Assembly: GCA_910584245.1 (NCBI GenBank)
Contig: CAJTZF010000002.1
Coordinates: forward strand, 124,001-188,000
Length of the DNA: 64,000 nucleotides
Source of the DNA: an uncultured Eubacterium sp.
GTDB lineage: Bacteria; Bacillota; Clostridia; Lachnospirales; Lachnospiraceae
Reading direction: 5' to 3'
Below are positions 1 to 9,737 of this stretch, one piece after another. Positions within the stretch are counted from its first letter, which is position 1. Every line of letters begins with the position of its first letter. The notes beneath the pieces were generated by a model. The model was not told the origin of the DNA, made no database searches, and worked only from the letters and a program-made list of their open reading frames with translations. Position numbers and translations under genes: made by a program.

Positions 1-27
1 GCAACTTATCATTAGGGAGGTGAAGGC

Positions 28-1374
28 ATGGCATTTGACCGTTTGAGTGAAAAACTACAAAACGTATTTAAAAATCTGAGAAGTAAGGGAAGGCTGACAG
101 AAGCGGACGTGAAGGTGGCTTTAAAAGAAGTAAAAATGGCTCTTCTGGAGGCAGATGTAAACTTCAAGGTGGTAAAAAACTTTGTCAAGACCGTCCAGGA
201 GCGGTCGACGGGAGAGGAAGTACTGAACAGCCTTACACCGGGACAGACGGTAATCAAATACGTGAATGAAGAGCTGGTCCGTATGATGGGGGAAACGACG
301 ACGGAGATTTCCCTGCTTCCCGGGGATGAGATAACCGTCATTATGATGTGTGGCCTTCAGGGAGCCGGAAAGACGACGACCGCAGCGAAGCTGGCGGCGA
401 AATTTAAGGAAAAGGGAAAGCGGCCTCTGCTTGTGGCGTGCGATGTATACCGTCCGGCGGCGATTGAACAGCTCCAGACAAACGGGGAAAAGGTCGGAGT
501 GCCCGTGTTTTCTATGGGTACGGGGCACAATCCGGTGGATATTGCCAAGGCGGGCGTAGAGCATGCGAAGGCAAACAAGAATAATATAGTGTTTCTGGAC
601 ACAGCGGGGCGTCTGCACATTGACGAAGAGCTGATGCAGGAATTGAAAAATATGAAATCCCAAATTCATGTCCACCAGACGATACTTACCGTAGATTCCA
701 TGACGGGACAGGATGCGGTTAATGTAGCCTCTTCCTTTGACGGGGAATTAAGTGTTGACGGAGTCATTTTAACAAAGCTGGACAGTGATACAAGAGGCGG
801 TGCGGCCCTTTCCATACGCGCGATAACGGGAAAGCCGATTTATTATGTCGGCATGGGTGAGAAGTTATCCGATCTCGAACAGTTTTATCCGGACCGCATG
901 GCATCCCGTATTCTTGGCATGGGAGATGTCATGACGCTGATTGAAAAAGCCGAGGCGCAAATTGACGAGGAAAAGGCGGCGGAACTCACCAAGAAATTTA
1001 AAAACAATGAATTTGATTTTAATGATTTTCTCGAACAGATGCAGCAGATGAAAAAGATGGGGGGGTTATCGAGCATTCTGAGTATGATGCCCGGTATGGG
1101 GCTTCCTGCCGATTTAGAAATTGATGACGACGCCTTAAAGGGGACGGAAGCCATTATTTATTCGATGACGCTCGAGGAGCGGACAAAACCGTCGATTATC
1201 AACCCGTCCCGAAAACGCCGGATTGCTGCTGGCGCAGGGGTTGACATCAGCGAAGTGAACCGGTTGATTAAACAATTTGAACAGAGCCGGAAAATGATGA
1301 AGCAGATGTCCGGAATGATGTCCGGTAAAAAAATGAAGAGAGGAAGAATGAAGTTTCCTTTCGGAGGTTTTTAG
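28..1374 (+). CDS. ffh: Signal recognition particle GTPase Ffh (SRP54)
   Basis: This 448-residue protein is the GTPase of the bacterial signal recognition particle. It binds signal sequences of nascent membrane and exported proteins together with 4.5S RNA and hands ribosomes to the receptor FtsY. An N-terminal helical domain is followed by the P-loop GLQGAGKTTT (about residues 109-118), the DTAGR motif and TKLD. The C-terminal M domain (about 300-448) is methionine-rich and ends in a basic tail. The ATG follows GGGAGGTGAAGG, and the length is normal for the family. It heads the run rpsP-khpA-rimM-trmD, the usual Firmicute order; a ylxM gene would be expected just upstream, outside the window. 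The identity is secure. Confidence 0.98.
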   Translation: MAFDRLSEKLQNVFKNLRSKGRLTEADVKVALKEVKMALLEADVNFKVVKNFVKTVQERSTGEEVLNSLTPGQTVIKYVNEELVRMMGETTTEISLLPGDEITVIMMCGLQGAGKTTTAAKLAAKFKEKGKRPLLVACDVYRPAAIEQLQTNGEKVGVPVFSMGTGHNPVDIAKAGVEHAKANKNNIVFLDTAGRLHIDEELMQELKNMKSQIHVHQTILTVDSMTGQDAVNVASSFDGELSVDGVILTKLDSDTRGGAALSIRAITGKPIYYVGMGEKLSDLEQFYPDRMASRILGMGDVMTLIEKAEAQIDEEKAAELTKKFKNNEFDFNDFLEQMQQMKKMGGLSSILSMMPGMGLPADLEIDDDALKGTEAIIYSMTLEERTKPSIINPSRKRRIAAGAGVDISEVNRLIKQFEQSRKMMKQMSGMMSGKKMKRGRMKFPFGGF

Positions 1375-1443
1375 TTAAGTGAGATTCAAAAGTTGAAATA
1401 CTTTTTGAATAGATAGAAAAGTGTGGAAAAGGAGGTGAATGAC

Positions 1444-1689
1444 GTGGCAGTAAAGATCAGATTGAAGAGATTGGGCAAGAAAAAGGCTCCATTTTATAGA
1501 ATTGTAGTAGCGGATGAAAGATCTCCACGAGATGGTAAAAATATCGATGAGATTGGTACGTATGACCCAAATCAGGATCCGTCAGTTGTCAAGATTGATG
1601 AAGAAGCTGCTAAGAAGTGGATTGCAAATGGTGCAAAACCTACAGATGTAGTAGCTCGTTTGTTCAAGCAGGCAGGTATTAGAAAATAA
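1444..1689 (+). CDS. rpsP: 30S ribosomal protein S16
   Basis: An 81-residue ribosomal protein S16, a small-subunit assembly protein. The N-terminus MAVKIRLKRLGKKKAPFYRI and the internal VVADERSPRDG and IGTYDP motifs are diagnostic. I place the start at the GTG at 1444, behind AAGGAGGTGAA. An in-frame GTG at 1423 would add seven residues encoded by the Shine-Dalgarno sequence itself, so it is rejected. It lies between ffh and khpA, probably in one transcript. Confidence 0.97.
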   Translation: MAVKIRLKRLGKKKAPFYRIVVADERSPRDGKNIDEIGTYDPNQDPSVVKIDEEAAKKWIANGAKPTDVVARLFKQAGIRK

Positions 1690-1717
1690 TGCATCCTGAA
1701 CAAAAGGAGGTAGCAGT

Positions 1718-1945
1718 ATGAAAGAGTTAGTTGAAGTAATTGCTAATGCATTAGTGGACAATCCGGATGAAGTGGTCGTAACGGAGACGGAAAATGAAAA
1801 AGAGATTGTCCTAAGCTTGAAGGTTGCTCCTGATGATATGGGAAAAGTGATCGGTAAGCAGGGGAAGATCGCGAAGGCGATCCGTACTGTAGTGCGGGCT
1901 TCTGCTTCCAAAATCGACAAGAAGATACTGGTAGATATCCGGTGA
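1718..1945 (+). CDS. khpA: KH-domain RNA-binding protein KhpA
   Basis: A 75-residue protein made of a single KH domain with the GxxG loop visible in GKVIGKQGKIAKAI (about residues 44-57). KhpA family proteins bind RNA, often as heterodimers with KhpB/Jag, and in Firmicutes affect cell division and small-RNA stability. The gene sits between rpsP and rimM, the conserved position for this family. The ribosome binding site AAAGGAGG precedes the ATG. Confidence 0.93.
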   Translation: MKELVEVIANALVDNPDEVVVTETENEKEIVLSLKVAPDDMGKVIGKQGKIAKAIRTVVRASASKIDKKILVDIR

Positions 1946-2128
1946 TTCGAAAGCGGTCCATACCGCATGTGGTATTGGTTTTTAAAACCAATGGGAACAT
2001 ACTGGCAGGCCGCCGGCTGAAAAGAACATCTGCGATGTAGCGATATGCCGCAGGTGTTTTCTTGTCTTATAGGATAGTATATTCCGTTCGGGAATGCCTG
2101 TGACGGGAGTATTAAAAAGGAGATAACA
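1946..2128 (+). other. Structured intergenic region between khpA and rimM
   Basis: This 183-base gap inside an otherwise tight operon holds several inverted repeats. ATACC/GGTAT and the near-palindrome TTGGTTTTTAAAACCAA lie at about 1962-1993. A larger hairpin, AAGAACATCTGCG pairing imperfectly with CGCAGGTGTTTTCTT, spans about 2022-2064. The last has a T-containing 3' arm and could work as an attenuator or processing site that sets rimM-trmD levels relative to rpsP. I see no ORF here on the coding strand and recognise no riboswitch class. Confidence 0.4.
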
Positions 2129-2638
2129 ATGGAAGATTTGCTTAGAATTGGTGTCATTACGACAACACATGGATTGCGGGGAGAGGTCAAAGTATTTCCA
2201 ACGACAGATGACGTCAGGCGGTTCGATGATTGCGACGAGGTGATACTCATAAAAAATCAAGAATACATTCCGCTTCATGTAGAGCGGGTAAAATATTTTA
2301 AAAATCTTGTGATCGTAAAATTTAAGGAGTTTAACCATATTAATGAAGTGGAGTTATTTCGGAAATGTGATATTATGGTTACCCGGGAACATGCGGTTCC
2401 GTTGGAGGAGGGAGAATACTTTTTTTGCGATATGATCGGAGCGAAGGTATCCGAGGAGGATGGGACGCCGGTCGGAATAGTAAAGGATATTTTGGAAACG
2501 GGAGCGAACAATGTTTTTGTCATTGGCACGGAGGATGGCAGAGAGGTGTTATTTCCTTCCATTCCCGAATGTATTCGGAGTATTAATGTGGAAAAGAAAG
2601 AAATTGTGGCATATATTATGCCGGGATTGATGGATTAG
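2129..2638 (+). CDS. rimM: 16S rRNA processing protein RimM
   Basis: A 169-residue ribosome maturation factor that binds S19 and assists 30S head assembly and 16S rRNA processing. The N-terminal domain begins with the typical LRIGVITTTHGLRGEVKV, and a PRC-barrel follows (GAKVSEEDGTPVGIVKDI, then VLFPSIPECI). The start ATG has AAAAGGAGA upstream. It lies directly before trmD (25-base gap), the universal pairing. Length is normal. Confidence 0.96.
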   Translation: MEDLLRIGVITTTHGLRGEVKVFPTTDDVRRFDDCDEVILIKNQEYIPLHVERVKYFKNLVIVKFKEFNHINEVELFRKCDIMVTREHAVPLEEGEYFFCDMIGAKVSEEDGTPVGIVKDILETGANNVFVIGTEDGREVLFPSIPECIRSINVEKKEIVAYIMPGLMD

Positions 2639-2663
2639 GGACAAACGGCAGGCAGGAGAGTTT

Positions 2664-3368
2664 ATGAATTATTATATTATGACGCTTTTTCCGGAAATGT
2701 TTCCGGGGATACTCGGTGCGAGCATACTGGGCAGGGGGAAAGAAAAGGGGAAAATTTACTGGGAGACATTTGACATCCGGGATTATACGCTGGATAAGCA
2801 TAAACGGGTAGACGACTATCCGTATGGCGGCGGTGCGGGGATGGTCATGCAGGCGGAGCCGGTTTACCGGTGTTATGAGGCCGTGGAGGACAAGCTGGGC
2901 CGGAAGCCCAGGCGGGTTGTATATATGACTCCCCAGGGGCGGGTTTTTGACCAGCACATGGCAGAGGAGTTTGCAAGGGAAGAGGAACTGGTATTTTTGT
3001 GCGGGCACTATGAAGGGATTGACGAGCGGGTATTGGAGGAGATTGTGACGGATTATGTTTCCATCGGCGATTATGTGCTGACAGGGGGGGAGCTGCCGGC
3101 GATGGTCGTCATGGATACGGTGTCCCGTCTGGTGCCGGGGGTTTTGAACAATCAGGATTCGGCACAGAATGAGAGTTTCTCAAATGGGCTTCTGGAATAT
3201 CCGCAATATACAAGACCGGAGGAGAGTTTGGGAAAGAAGGTTCCAGAGGTACTGCTCTCCGGCCACCATGCAAATATAGAGAAATGGCGGATGGAACAGT
3301 CGCAGATCAGAACCCGGAAATACCGCCCCGACTTATATGAGAAATGGCAACAAAATTCTTCCAATTGA
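2664..3368 (+). CDS. trmD: tRNA (guanine37-N1)-methyltransferase
   Basis: A 234-residue SPOUT methyltransferase that makes m1G37 in tRNAs reading CNN codons, preventing +1 frameshifting. Diagnostic motifs are YPYGGGAGMVMQ near residue 52, CGHYEGIDERV, and SIGDYVLTGGELP, which forms the SAM-binding trefoil knot. A GGCAGGAGAG ribosome binding site precedes the ATG. It closes the rpsP-rimM-trmD block; the next gene has its own promoter immediately after the stop codon. Confidence 0.97.
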   Translation: MNYYIMTLFPEMFPGILGASILGRGKEKGKIYWETFDIRDYTLDKHKRVDDYPYGGGAGMVMQAEPVYRCYEAVEDKLGRKPRRVVYMTPQGRVFDQHMAEEFAREEELVFLCGHYEGIDERVLEEIVTDYVSIGDYVLTGGELPAMVVMDTVSRLVPGVLNNQDSAQNESFSNGLLEYPQYTRPEESLGKKVPEVLLSGHHANIEKWRMEQSQIRTRKYRPDLYEKWQQNSSN

Positions 3369-3369
3369 C

Positions 3370-3398
3370 TTGCTTTTCTTAGGAAGAAGTGATAAAAT
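3370..3398 (+). promoter_or_regulatory. Predicted sigma-A promoter of hisB-hisIE
   Basis: TTGCTT at 3370-3375, a 17-base spacer and TAAAAT at 3393-3398 form a housekeeping-type promoter starting just after trmD stops. Transcription would begin near 3405. This also decides the hisB start: the upstream in-frame start at 3389 lies inside this promoter. Confidence 0.6.
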
Positions 3399-3448
3399 TA
3401 AAAGATAATATTGTATATAGTCAACCCTTTGAGATTGGAGGAATGATC

Positions 3449-4036
3449 GTGAGCCGGAGTGCCAGATGCGAGCGCAGTACGAAAGAAACAGAGATTGTTG
3501 TCGAATTGGAAATTGACGGGACGGGCAAATATGAAATTCATACGGGGATCGGCTTTTTTGACCATATGCTGGAGGGATTTGCAAGACATGGTTTCTTTGA
3601 TTTAACGATAAAGGTAACGGGTGACACGCATGTAGACGCCCACCACACGGTTGAGGATACGGGAATCGTGCTGGGGCAGGCATTTGCCAGGGCGCTGGGG
3701 AACAAAGAGGGGATTGGCAGATTCGGATATTTTGTGCTGCCGATGGATGATGCGTTAGTTTTAGTGTCACTGGATATATCCGGGCGCGCCTATTTTGCCT
3801 TTGATGGCACATTTGCAGCCGAGAGGCTTGGCACGATGGAGACGGAGACGGTCCGGGAATTTTTTATGGGATTCGCCACAGGTGTGGGAATGAATTTACA
3901 TATCCGCCAGCTGGCGGGGACGAATACCCACCATATCGTGGAGGCTATGTTTAAGGCAGTTTCGAAGGCGATGGATATGGCTGTCAAGCAGGATTCAAGA
4001 ATTGAGGGAGTGCTCTCGACAAAGGGCGTGTTGTAA
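3449..4036 (+). CDS. hisB: Imidazoleglycerol-phosphate dehydratase
   Basis: A 195-residue IGP dehydratase, the manganese-dependent sixth step of histidine synthesis. It begins SRSARCERSTKETEI and contains the metal-binding motifs GFFDHML, DTHVDAHHTVED and TNTHHIVEA. I choose the GTG at 3449, seven bases after GGAGG (3437-3441). The ATG at 3443 is too close to the Shine-Dalgarno, and a start at 3389 lies inside the promoter. It pairs with hisIE downstream; the other his genes are not in this window. Confidence 0.95.
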   Translation: MSRSARCERSTKETEIVVELEIDGTGKYEIHTGIGFFDHMLEGFARHGFFDLTIKVTGDTHVDAHHTVEDTGIVLGQAFARALGNKEGIGRFGYFVLPMDDALVLVSLDISGRAYFAFDGTFAAERLGTMETETVREFFMGFATGVGMNLHIRQLAGTNTHHIVEAMFKAVSKAMDMAVKQDSRIEGVLSTKGVL

Positions 4037-4101
4037 AACCGTTTTTTGGATATAGTAGTTACATAATGGAAAAAGTGCGTGAAGATTAAGGAGGTTACAG
4101 T

Positions 4102-5343
4102 TTGGCTTACAAAAAGATTATTCCATTTATCAATGCGGAAAATGAACTGGCGGTAAATGTCGTTATGCAGGCGGAGCAGTATTGTTTTGCCGGAGCAGAT
4201 GCGCTGTTTATTTACAACTATTCGAAAATTGAGGAGGAGAGGGAGGAGTTTCTGGCTACCCTGGGGAAGATTGACGAAAGTATTGATATTCCCTTTTTTG
4301 CAGGTGTATATGTCGGGAGGTTTGAGGATGCGAAAAAGGCATTTTACACGGGGGCTGACCGGATTGTGATCAAATATGATATGTGCCCGAATGAGGCGAT
4401 CTTGAAAGAAGTGACCGGTCGGTTTGGCGCCAGCCAGATTATGGTTGAAGTAGACGGGGACCTTGATTTTGAGAAAATACATTTTCCAGTTGAAGCTTTG
4501 CTGTTAAAGCATGTGGATGTCGGTTTAAATTTAGAACGGAAACTAAACCGTCTGGGTAAGCCCGTTATTATACGTGACAGTCTTCTTCGAAATGATTTAG
4601 AAAGTCTTTTGAAGCTTCCCTATATCGAAGGAGTTGCGACAGATTATTATTTGGGAAAAGAACTTTTGAAAATAAAAATGAATATGAAGCAGGCGGGCAT
4701 TTCGATGAATACGTTCGAATCTGCGATGGATTTTTCCGAGTTTAAAACGGATGAAAACGGACTGGTTCCCTGTGTTGTACAGGATTATAAGACAGGTGAA
4801 GTGCTTATGCTTGCTTATATGAATAAGGAATCGTACGAGCGGACTTGTGCTACCGGAAAAATGACCTATTTTAGCAGAAGCAGACAAGAGCTCTGGTGCA
4901 AGGGCGACACCTCCGGCCATTATCAGTATGTGAAGGAATTGCGCCTGGATTGCGACCACGATACAATACTCGCAAAGGTCCACCAGGTCGGGGCGGCATG
5001 CCATACCGGGGAGAGAAGCTGCTTTTTTAATGAGCTGGCAAAGAAAGAGTATGATAGTACGAATCCTTTGACAATACTAAATGAAGTATTTGCTACGATT
5101 GAAGACAGGAAAAAGCATCCGAAGGAAGGCTCTTATACAAATTATTTGTTTGACAAGGGAATTGATAAAATACTGAAAAAATGTGGTGAGGAGTCGACCG
5201 AGATCGTCATTGCTGCAAAGAATCCGGATGCGGAGGAACTCAAGTATGAGATTGCAGACTTTTTGTATCATCTGATGGTGCTTATGGTGCAATGCGGACT
5301 GACTTGGGATGACGTAGTAAAAGAGCTGGCAAACAGGCATTAG
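4102..5343 (+). CDS. hisIE: HisIE with an N-terminal HisF-like domain
   Basis: A 413-residue fusion acting at the second and third steps of histidine synthesis. Residues 212-315 are phosphoribosyl-AMP cyclohydrolase (HisI), with the zinc/active-site motif HQVGAACHTGERSCFF at about 294-309. Residues 322-413 are phosphoribosyl-ATP pyrophosphatase (HisE), with GEESTEIVIAAKN and YEIADFLYHLMVL. The extra first 205 residues resemble a HisA/HisF (beta-alpha)8 barrel, but the N-terminal catalytic Asp region reads PFINAENE, so this domain is probably not an active cyclase. The start is TTG at 4102 behind AAGGAGG. Such three-part HisIE proteins are known in Lachnospiraceae; the role of the barrel is unknown to me. 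Confidence 0.9.
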   Translation: MAYKKIIPFINAENELAVNVVMQAEQYCFAGADALFIYNYSKIEEEREEFLATLGKIDESIDIPFFAGVYVGRFEDAKKAFYTGADRIVIKYDMCPNEAILKEVTGRFGASQIMVEVDGDLDFEKIHFPVEALLLKHVDVGLNLERKLNRLGKPVIIRDSLLRNDLESLLKLPYIEGVATDYYLGKELLKIKMNMKQAGISMNTFESAMDFSEFKTDENGLVPCVVQDYKTGEVLMLAYMNKESYERTCATGKMTYFSRSRQELWCKGDTSGHYQYVKELRLDCDHDTILAKVHQVGAACHTGERSCFFNELAKKEYDSTNPLTILNEVFATIEDRKKHPKEGSYTNYLFDKGIDKILKKCGEESTEIVIAAKNPDAEELKYEIADFLYHLMVLMVQCGLTWDDVVKELANRH

Positions 5344-5420
5344 GCGGTGGGGGAATCACTGGATATTGCTATGAAATAATGAATCAATGCTGTACTTAGC
5401 GGCAGATAGGAGGTATATAT

Positions 5421-5543
5421 ATGGAAATGACACTAGGAGAAGCATTTTTGTATTATGGGGGCAGGCTGATCCTCTTTGCGGTTGTGGCCGGGGCAGGAAT
5501 TATGGCTGGAATCCGCATTCGAAAGATGAAAAATGAAAAATAA
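5421..5543 (+). CDS. 40-residue single-pass membrane peptide upstream of pilB
   Basis: A short reading frame with a good ribosome binding site (TAGGAGG, nine bases before the ATG) and a clean stop 26 bases before pilB. The peptide has a polar N-terminus, one hydrophobic segment (LILFAVVAGAGIMAGI, residues 16-31) and a basic tail RIRKMKNEK, so it should sit in the membrane with the C-terminus inside. I do not recognise a family. Its position suggests co-expression with the pilus motor genes. Too short for most annotation cut-offs, but the signals look real. Confidence 0.55.
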   Translation: MEMTLGEAFLYYGGRLILFAVVAGAGIMAGIRIRKMKNEK

Positions 5544-5569
5544 GAGATCTCGGACAGGGGGGTATCATA

Positions 5570-7276
5570 TTGTTAGGTAGAACTCGAAAGAGACTGGGCG
5601 ATATGCTGGTGGAAGCCAATGTTATCACGGGCGACCAGCTGATGGAGGCGTTGGCGAAGCAGAAGGAATTCGGAAAGCGGCTCGGGGAAATTTTAGTTGA
5701 TCTGAGGTTTACGGATGAGACGGAAATCGTAGAGGCGATGGCCCAGCAGATGAAAATACCGGTTGCCAGAATTAGAGAGGCGAAGCTTGTGCCGGAAATA
5801 ATCGAGCTTCTTCCGGAAAATATCGTGCGGAAGCATCATGTCATTCCGTTTGAGCTGGATGAAAATAATCCCAATATTCTTCGCGTTGCCATGTCAGATC
5901 CACTGGATATTATTGCTGTGGATGACCTTTCTATCATTACGAATATGCAGATTGACGTTATGGCTGCGACGCCGTCAGATATTACTTATGCGATAGAAAA
6001 ATATTATGGTAATGAGCAGTCTGCAAAGCTGGCCGAAAGTTTTTCGCAGGAACGTATGAAGAAAGACAAGAAGCTGAAAGGCGACAAGACGGAGGAGAGC
6101 AACGACGAAGTCGACAATTCACCGATTGTGCTTCTGGTAAACAAAATTATTGAACAGGCGGTGAATGAGCGTGCCAGCGATATACACATAGAAGCGCTGG
6201 AGGACCAGGTCAGGGTCAGATACCGTATTGACGGAGTGATGCAGGAGATTTTCCGCTATCCGAAAGATCTGCAAAGTGCAATTGTGGCGCGTATAAAGAT
6301 CGTCAGCGGAATGAATATTTCTGAAAAGCGTGCTCCGCAGGACGGCCGTATGACATTAGTATTTAATCGTGTAGAATATGATCTCCGTGTATCTTCCCTT
6401 CCTACGACATTTGGTGAGAAGGTCGTTATGCGTATTGCATCCAAATCCGGATTAAATAAAGAAAAAAGTGAGCTAGGGTTCCAGGAGGAGGAATTAAAAC
6501 GTTTTGATGGCATACTGAGAAATCCTCACGGAATTATTTTGGTTACGGGGCCGACGGGAAGTGGTAAATCGACGACGTTGTACACAGTATTGAATGAGTT
6601 AAATGAAGGGGCCGTCAACATTATCACGGTGGAAGACCCGGTGGAAGCGGATGTGGACGGGATTAACCAGGTTCAGGTAAATGAAAAAGCGGGACTTACG
6701 TTTGCGTCTGCCCTCCGCTCGATTTTGCGTCAGGATCCGGATATTATCATGATCGGAGAGATCCGGGATGAGGAGACGGCCAGCATCGCAGTAAAAGCGG
6801 CGATTACCGGCCATCTTGTAGTCAGTACCTTACACACGAATAGCGCAGTCAGTACGATCACGCGTCTCGAGGATATGGGAATTGAACCGTATATGGTGGC
6901 AGATTCCGTTGTAGGAATTATCGCACAGCGCCTCGTGCGCCGCATATGTCCGAAGTGCCATGTTCAGAAACAGATGAGTGAAACGGATAAATTGCGGTTA
7001 CATTTTCGCGGTGAATCCAGCCCGTTGATTTACGAACCATCGGCAAATGGGTGTGCATATTGTAACAATTCCGGATACAGGGGACGGATTGGTGTTTATG
7101 AAATTATGCCGATTACACAGGCGCTCCGCGATATTATCAGCCGCGGCGGCGGGGCGGATGAGATACAGAAGGTGGCGTTGAAGGAGGGACTCACGACATT
7201 ACATTTAAGTGCGGCAAAGCTTGTTTTAAAAGGAATTACGTCTGTTGCTGAGGTAGAGAGGGTCGCAGCAGAATAG
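5570..7276 (+). CDS. pilB: Type IV pilus assembly ATPase PilB (GspE family)
   Basis: A 568-residue secretion ATPase that powers pilus extension at the cytoplasmic face. An MshEN/T2SSE-N-type domain occupies about residues 1-145. A charged linker leads to the hexameric ATPase core with Walker A GPTGSGKST (327-335), an Asp box, IIMIGEIRDEETA (Walker B) and a His box. A four-cysteine zinc motif is present (CPKC, then CAYC about 36 residues later), typical of PilB/GspE and absent from PilT. The start is TTG at 5570 behind AGGGGGG. It is followed by pilT and pilC in one apparent operon. Confidence 0.94.
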   Translation: MLGRTRKRLGDMLVEANVITGDQLMEALAKQKEFGKRLGEILVDLRFTDETEIVEAMAQQMKIPVARIREAKLVPEIIELLPENIVRKHHVIPFELDENNPNILRVAMSDPLDIIAVDDLSIITNMQIDVMAATPSDITYAIEKYYGNEQSAKLAESFSQERMKKDKKLKGDKTEESNDEVDNSPIVLLVNKIIEQAVNERASDIHIEALEDQVRVRYRIDGVMQEIFRYPKDLQSAIVARIKIVSGMNISEKRAPQDGRMTLVFNRVEYDLRVSSLPTTFGEKVVMRIASKSGLNKEKSELGFQEEELKRFDGILRNPHGIILVTGPTGSGKSTTLYTVLNELNEGAVNIITVEDPVEADVDGINQVQVNEKAGLTFASALRSILRQDPDIIMIGEIRDEETASIAVKAAITGHLVVSTLHTNSAVSTITRLEDMGIEPYMVADSVVGIIAQRLVRRICPKCHVQKQMSETDKLRLHFRGESSPLIYEPSANGCAYCNNSGYRGRIGVYEIMPITQALRDIISRGGGADEIQKVALKEGLTTLHLSAAKLVLKGITSVAEVERVAAE

Positions 7277-7335
7277 GCGTATTTTTATACAAGACGGGGG
7301 AAGGCAACAAGACTATATAGAGGAGGAATTGGGGA

Positions 7336-8388
<1,053 letters not shown>

Positions 8389-8403
8389 GAAAGGAGGAGT
8401 TAG

Positions 8404-9615
8404 ATGGCTACTTTTAAGTACAGAATAACGGACCGGTATGGAAAGGATAAAAAGGGTACCGTGGAAGCCGGGTCTCCCGAAGCTGCTACTGCCAAGCTGA
8501 AAGGTGATGGTGCGATCGTACATTCGATTAAGCAGGTGACGAATATCGAAGACGCGTCATGGAATATTACGATTGGCAACCCGGTAAAAATGAAAGATAT
8601 CACGTTATTCTGCCGTCAGTTTTACAGTATACTGAACGCAGGTGTTACCGTCGTAGACGGGTTGAAAATGCTTCAGGAATCGACCGAAAATAAAGTGCTG
8701 CGCAAATCCATATACAATGTACAGGTGAATGTGGAAAAGGGCGAGACACTGGCCAATGCTATGGCGCTGGAAGGAAAGGTATTTCCCGACCTTCTAATTA
8801 ACATGGTGGCGGCAGGAGAGGCAACAGGTAATCTGAGCGTTGCCTTTGAACGAATTTGTAACCAGTTCGAGAAGGACTCCAAGCTAAGGTCGATGCTTGT
8901 ATCGGCGATGATTTATCCGATCGTCGTCCTTGTGGTGACGGTTATCGTCGTAATTATATTGATGGTTGTCGTAATTCCGCAGTTCCAGGAGATATTTGAG
9001 ATGATGGGCGAGACGCTTCCGCTTCCAACGCGAATCGTCATTACGGTGAGCCATTTTATGATTGAGCATATTGTACTTGTCATTGGCGGGATTATTACAC
9101 TTGTTGCTGCTATTATTCTGGGCAAGAACACGGAGTCGGGAAAGCAGGTTACAAGCCGGATGTGTTTGAAGCTGCCGATCATCAATGATTTTTCAGTAAA
9201 AAACGCCTCGGCAAAATTCAGTATGACAATGTCCACGCTTATTACCTCCGGCGTACCTCTTGTAGAGGCGCTTGGTATTGTGGCAAATGTCGTGGAAAAC
9301 AGGGTGATACGGAAGGTTCTCAATGATGCCAGGGAGGACGTTATGCAGGGAATCCCGATGTCGGAGCCGTTAGAGGCGTCTGAGATTTTTCCGCAAATGG
9401 TATATCATATGGTCCGTATTGGTGAAGAGACAGGTAATACAGAGGCGATGTTAGATAAAGTTGCGGAATATTACGAACAAGAGGTGGAGACCGCCACGAA
9501 GAATCTTACGACGATTATGGAACCACTCATTATTATCGTGCTTGCCATTACTGTCGGGGGCGTCGTGGGGGCGATTGTCATGCCGATGATGCAAATTTAT
9601 GAAATGGCATCCTAA
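8404..9615 (+). CDS. pilC: Type IV pilus inner-membrane platform protein PilC (GspF family)
   Basis: A 403-residue platform protein that couples the PilB/PilT motors to pilin insertion or extraction. Two copies of the T2SSF helical domain are visible (about residues 65-190 and 270-395), each with the FCRQFYSILNAGVTVVDGL-type or FSMTMSTLITSGVPLVEAL-type signature. Transmembrane helices lie near 167-190, 218-238 and 375-398. It starts 15 bases after pilT behind AAAGGAGGAG and ends the motor operon; the structural pilus genes lie 18 kb downstream. Confidence 0.94.
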   Translation: MATFKYRITDRYGKDKKGTVEAGSPEAATAKLKGDGAIVHSIKQVTNIEDASWNITIGNPVKMKDITLFCRQFYSILNAGVTVVDGLKMLQESTENKVLRKSIYNVQVNVEKGETLANAMALEGKVFPDLLINMVAAGEATGNLSVAFERICNQFEKDSKLRSMLVSAMIYPIVVLVVTVIVVIILMVVVIPQFQEIFEMMGETLPLPTRIVITVSHFMIEHIVLVIGGIITLVAAIILGKNTESGKQVTSRMCLKLPIINDFSVKNASAKFSMTMSTLITSGVPLVEALGIVANVVENRVIRKVLNDAREDVMQGIPMSEPLEASEIFPQMVYHMVRIGEETGNTEAMLDKVAEYYEQEVETATKNLTTIMEPLIIIVLAITVGGVVGAIVMPMMQIYEMAS

Positions 9616-9666
9616 GCGGGTATGCCGTTTTCGGCAACAACACTATGTACATAAATAAAAATAAGG

Positions 9667-9704
9667 GGTATCTGGTTCAGGGAAAATCCTTTGGGACAGA
9701 TACC
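9667..9704 (+). other. Inverted repeat in the pilC-folE gap
   Basis: GGTATCTG (9667-9674) and CAGATACC (9697-9704) form a perfect 8-bp stem. Its loop can pair further through GT/AC and GGA/TCC. It sits about 30 bases before the folE start, so it may be a leader structure of the folate operon. No T-tract follows, and the sequence does not resemble the tetrahydrofolate riboswitch consensus as I know it. Confidence 0.3.
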
Positions 9705-9737
9705 TTCAGTATGTGTAAATGGAAATGGAGCGATACG

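Noticed and set aside
1582..2250. A 222-residue minus-strand frame across rpsP, khpA and rimM.
   Set aside because: It lies opposite well-identified genes, with no start signal and no recognisable motif.
3389..3448. An upstream start for hisB.
   Set aside because: It lies within the predicted promoter, and the encoded residues do not match the family N-terminus. The GTG at 3449 has the correct Shine-Dalgarno spacing.
4102..4720. The N-terminal domain of HisIE as an active HisF cyclase.
   Set aside because: The N-terminal catalytic Asp region is replaced (PFINAENE), so activity is not supported.
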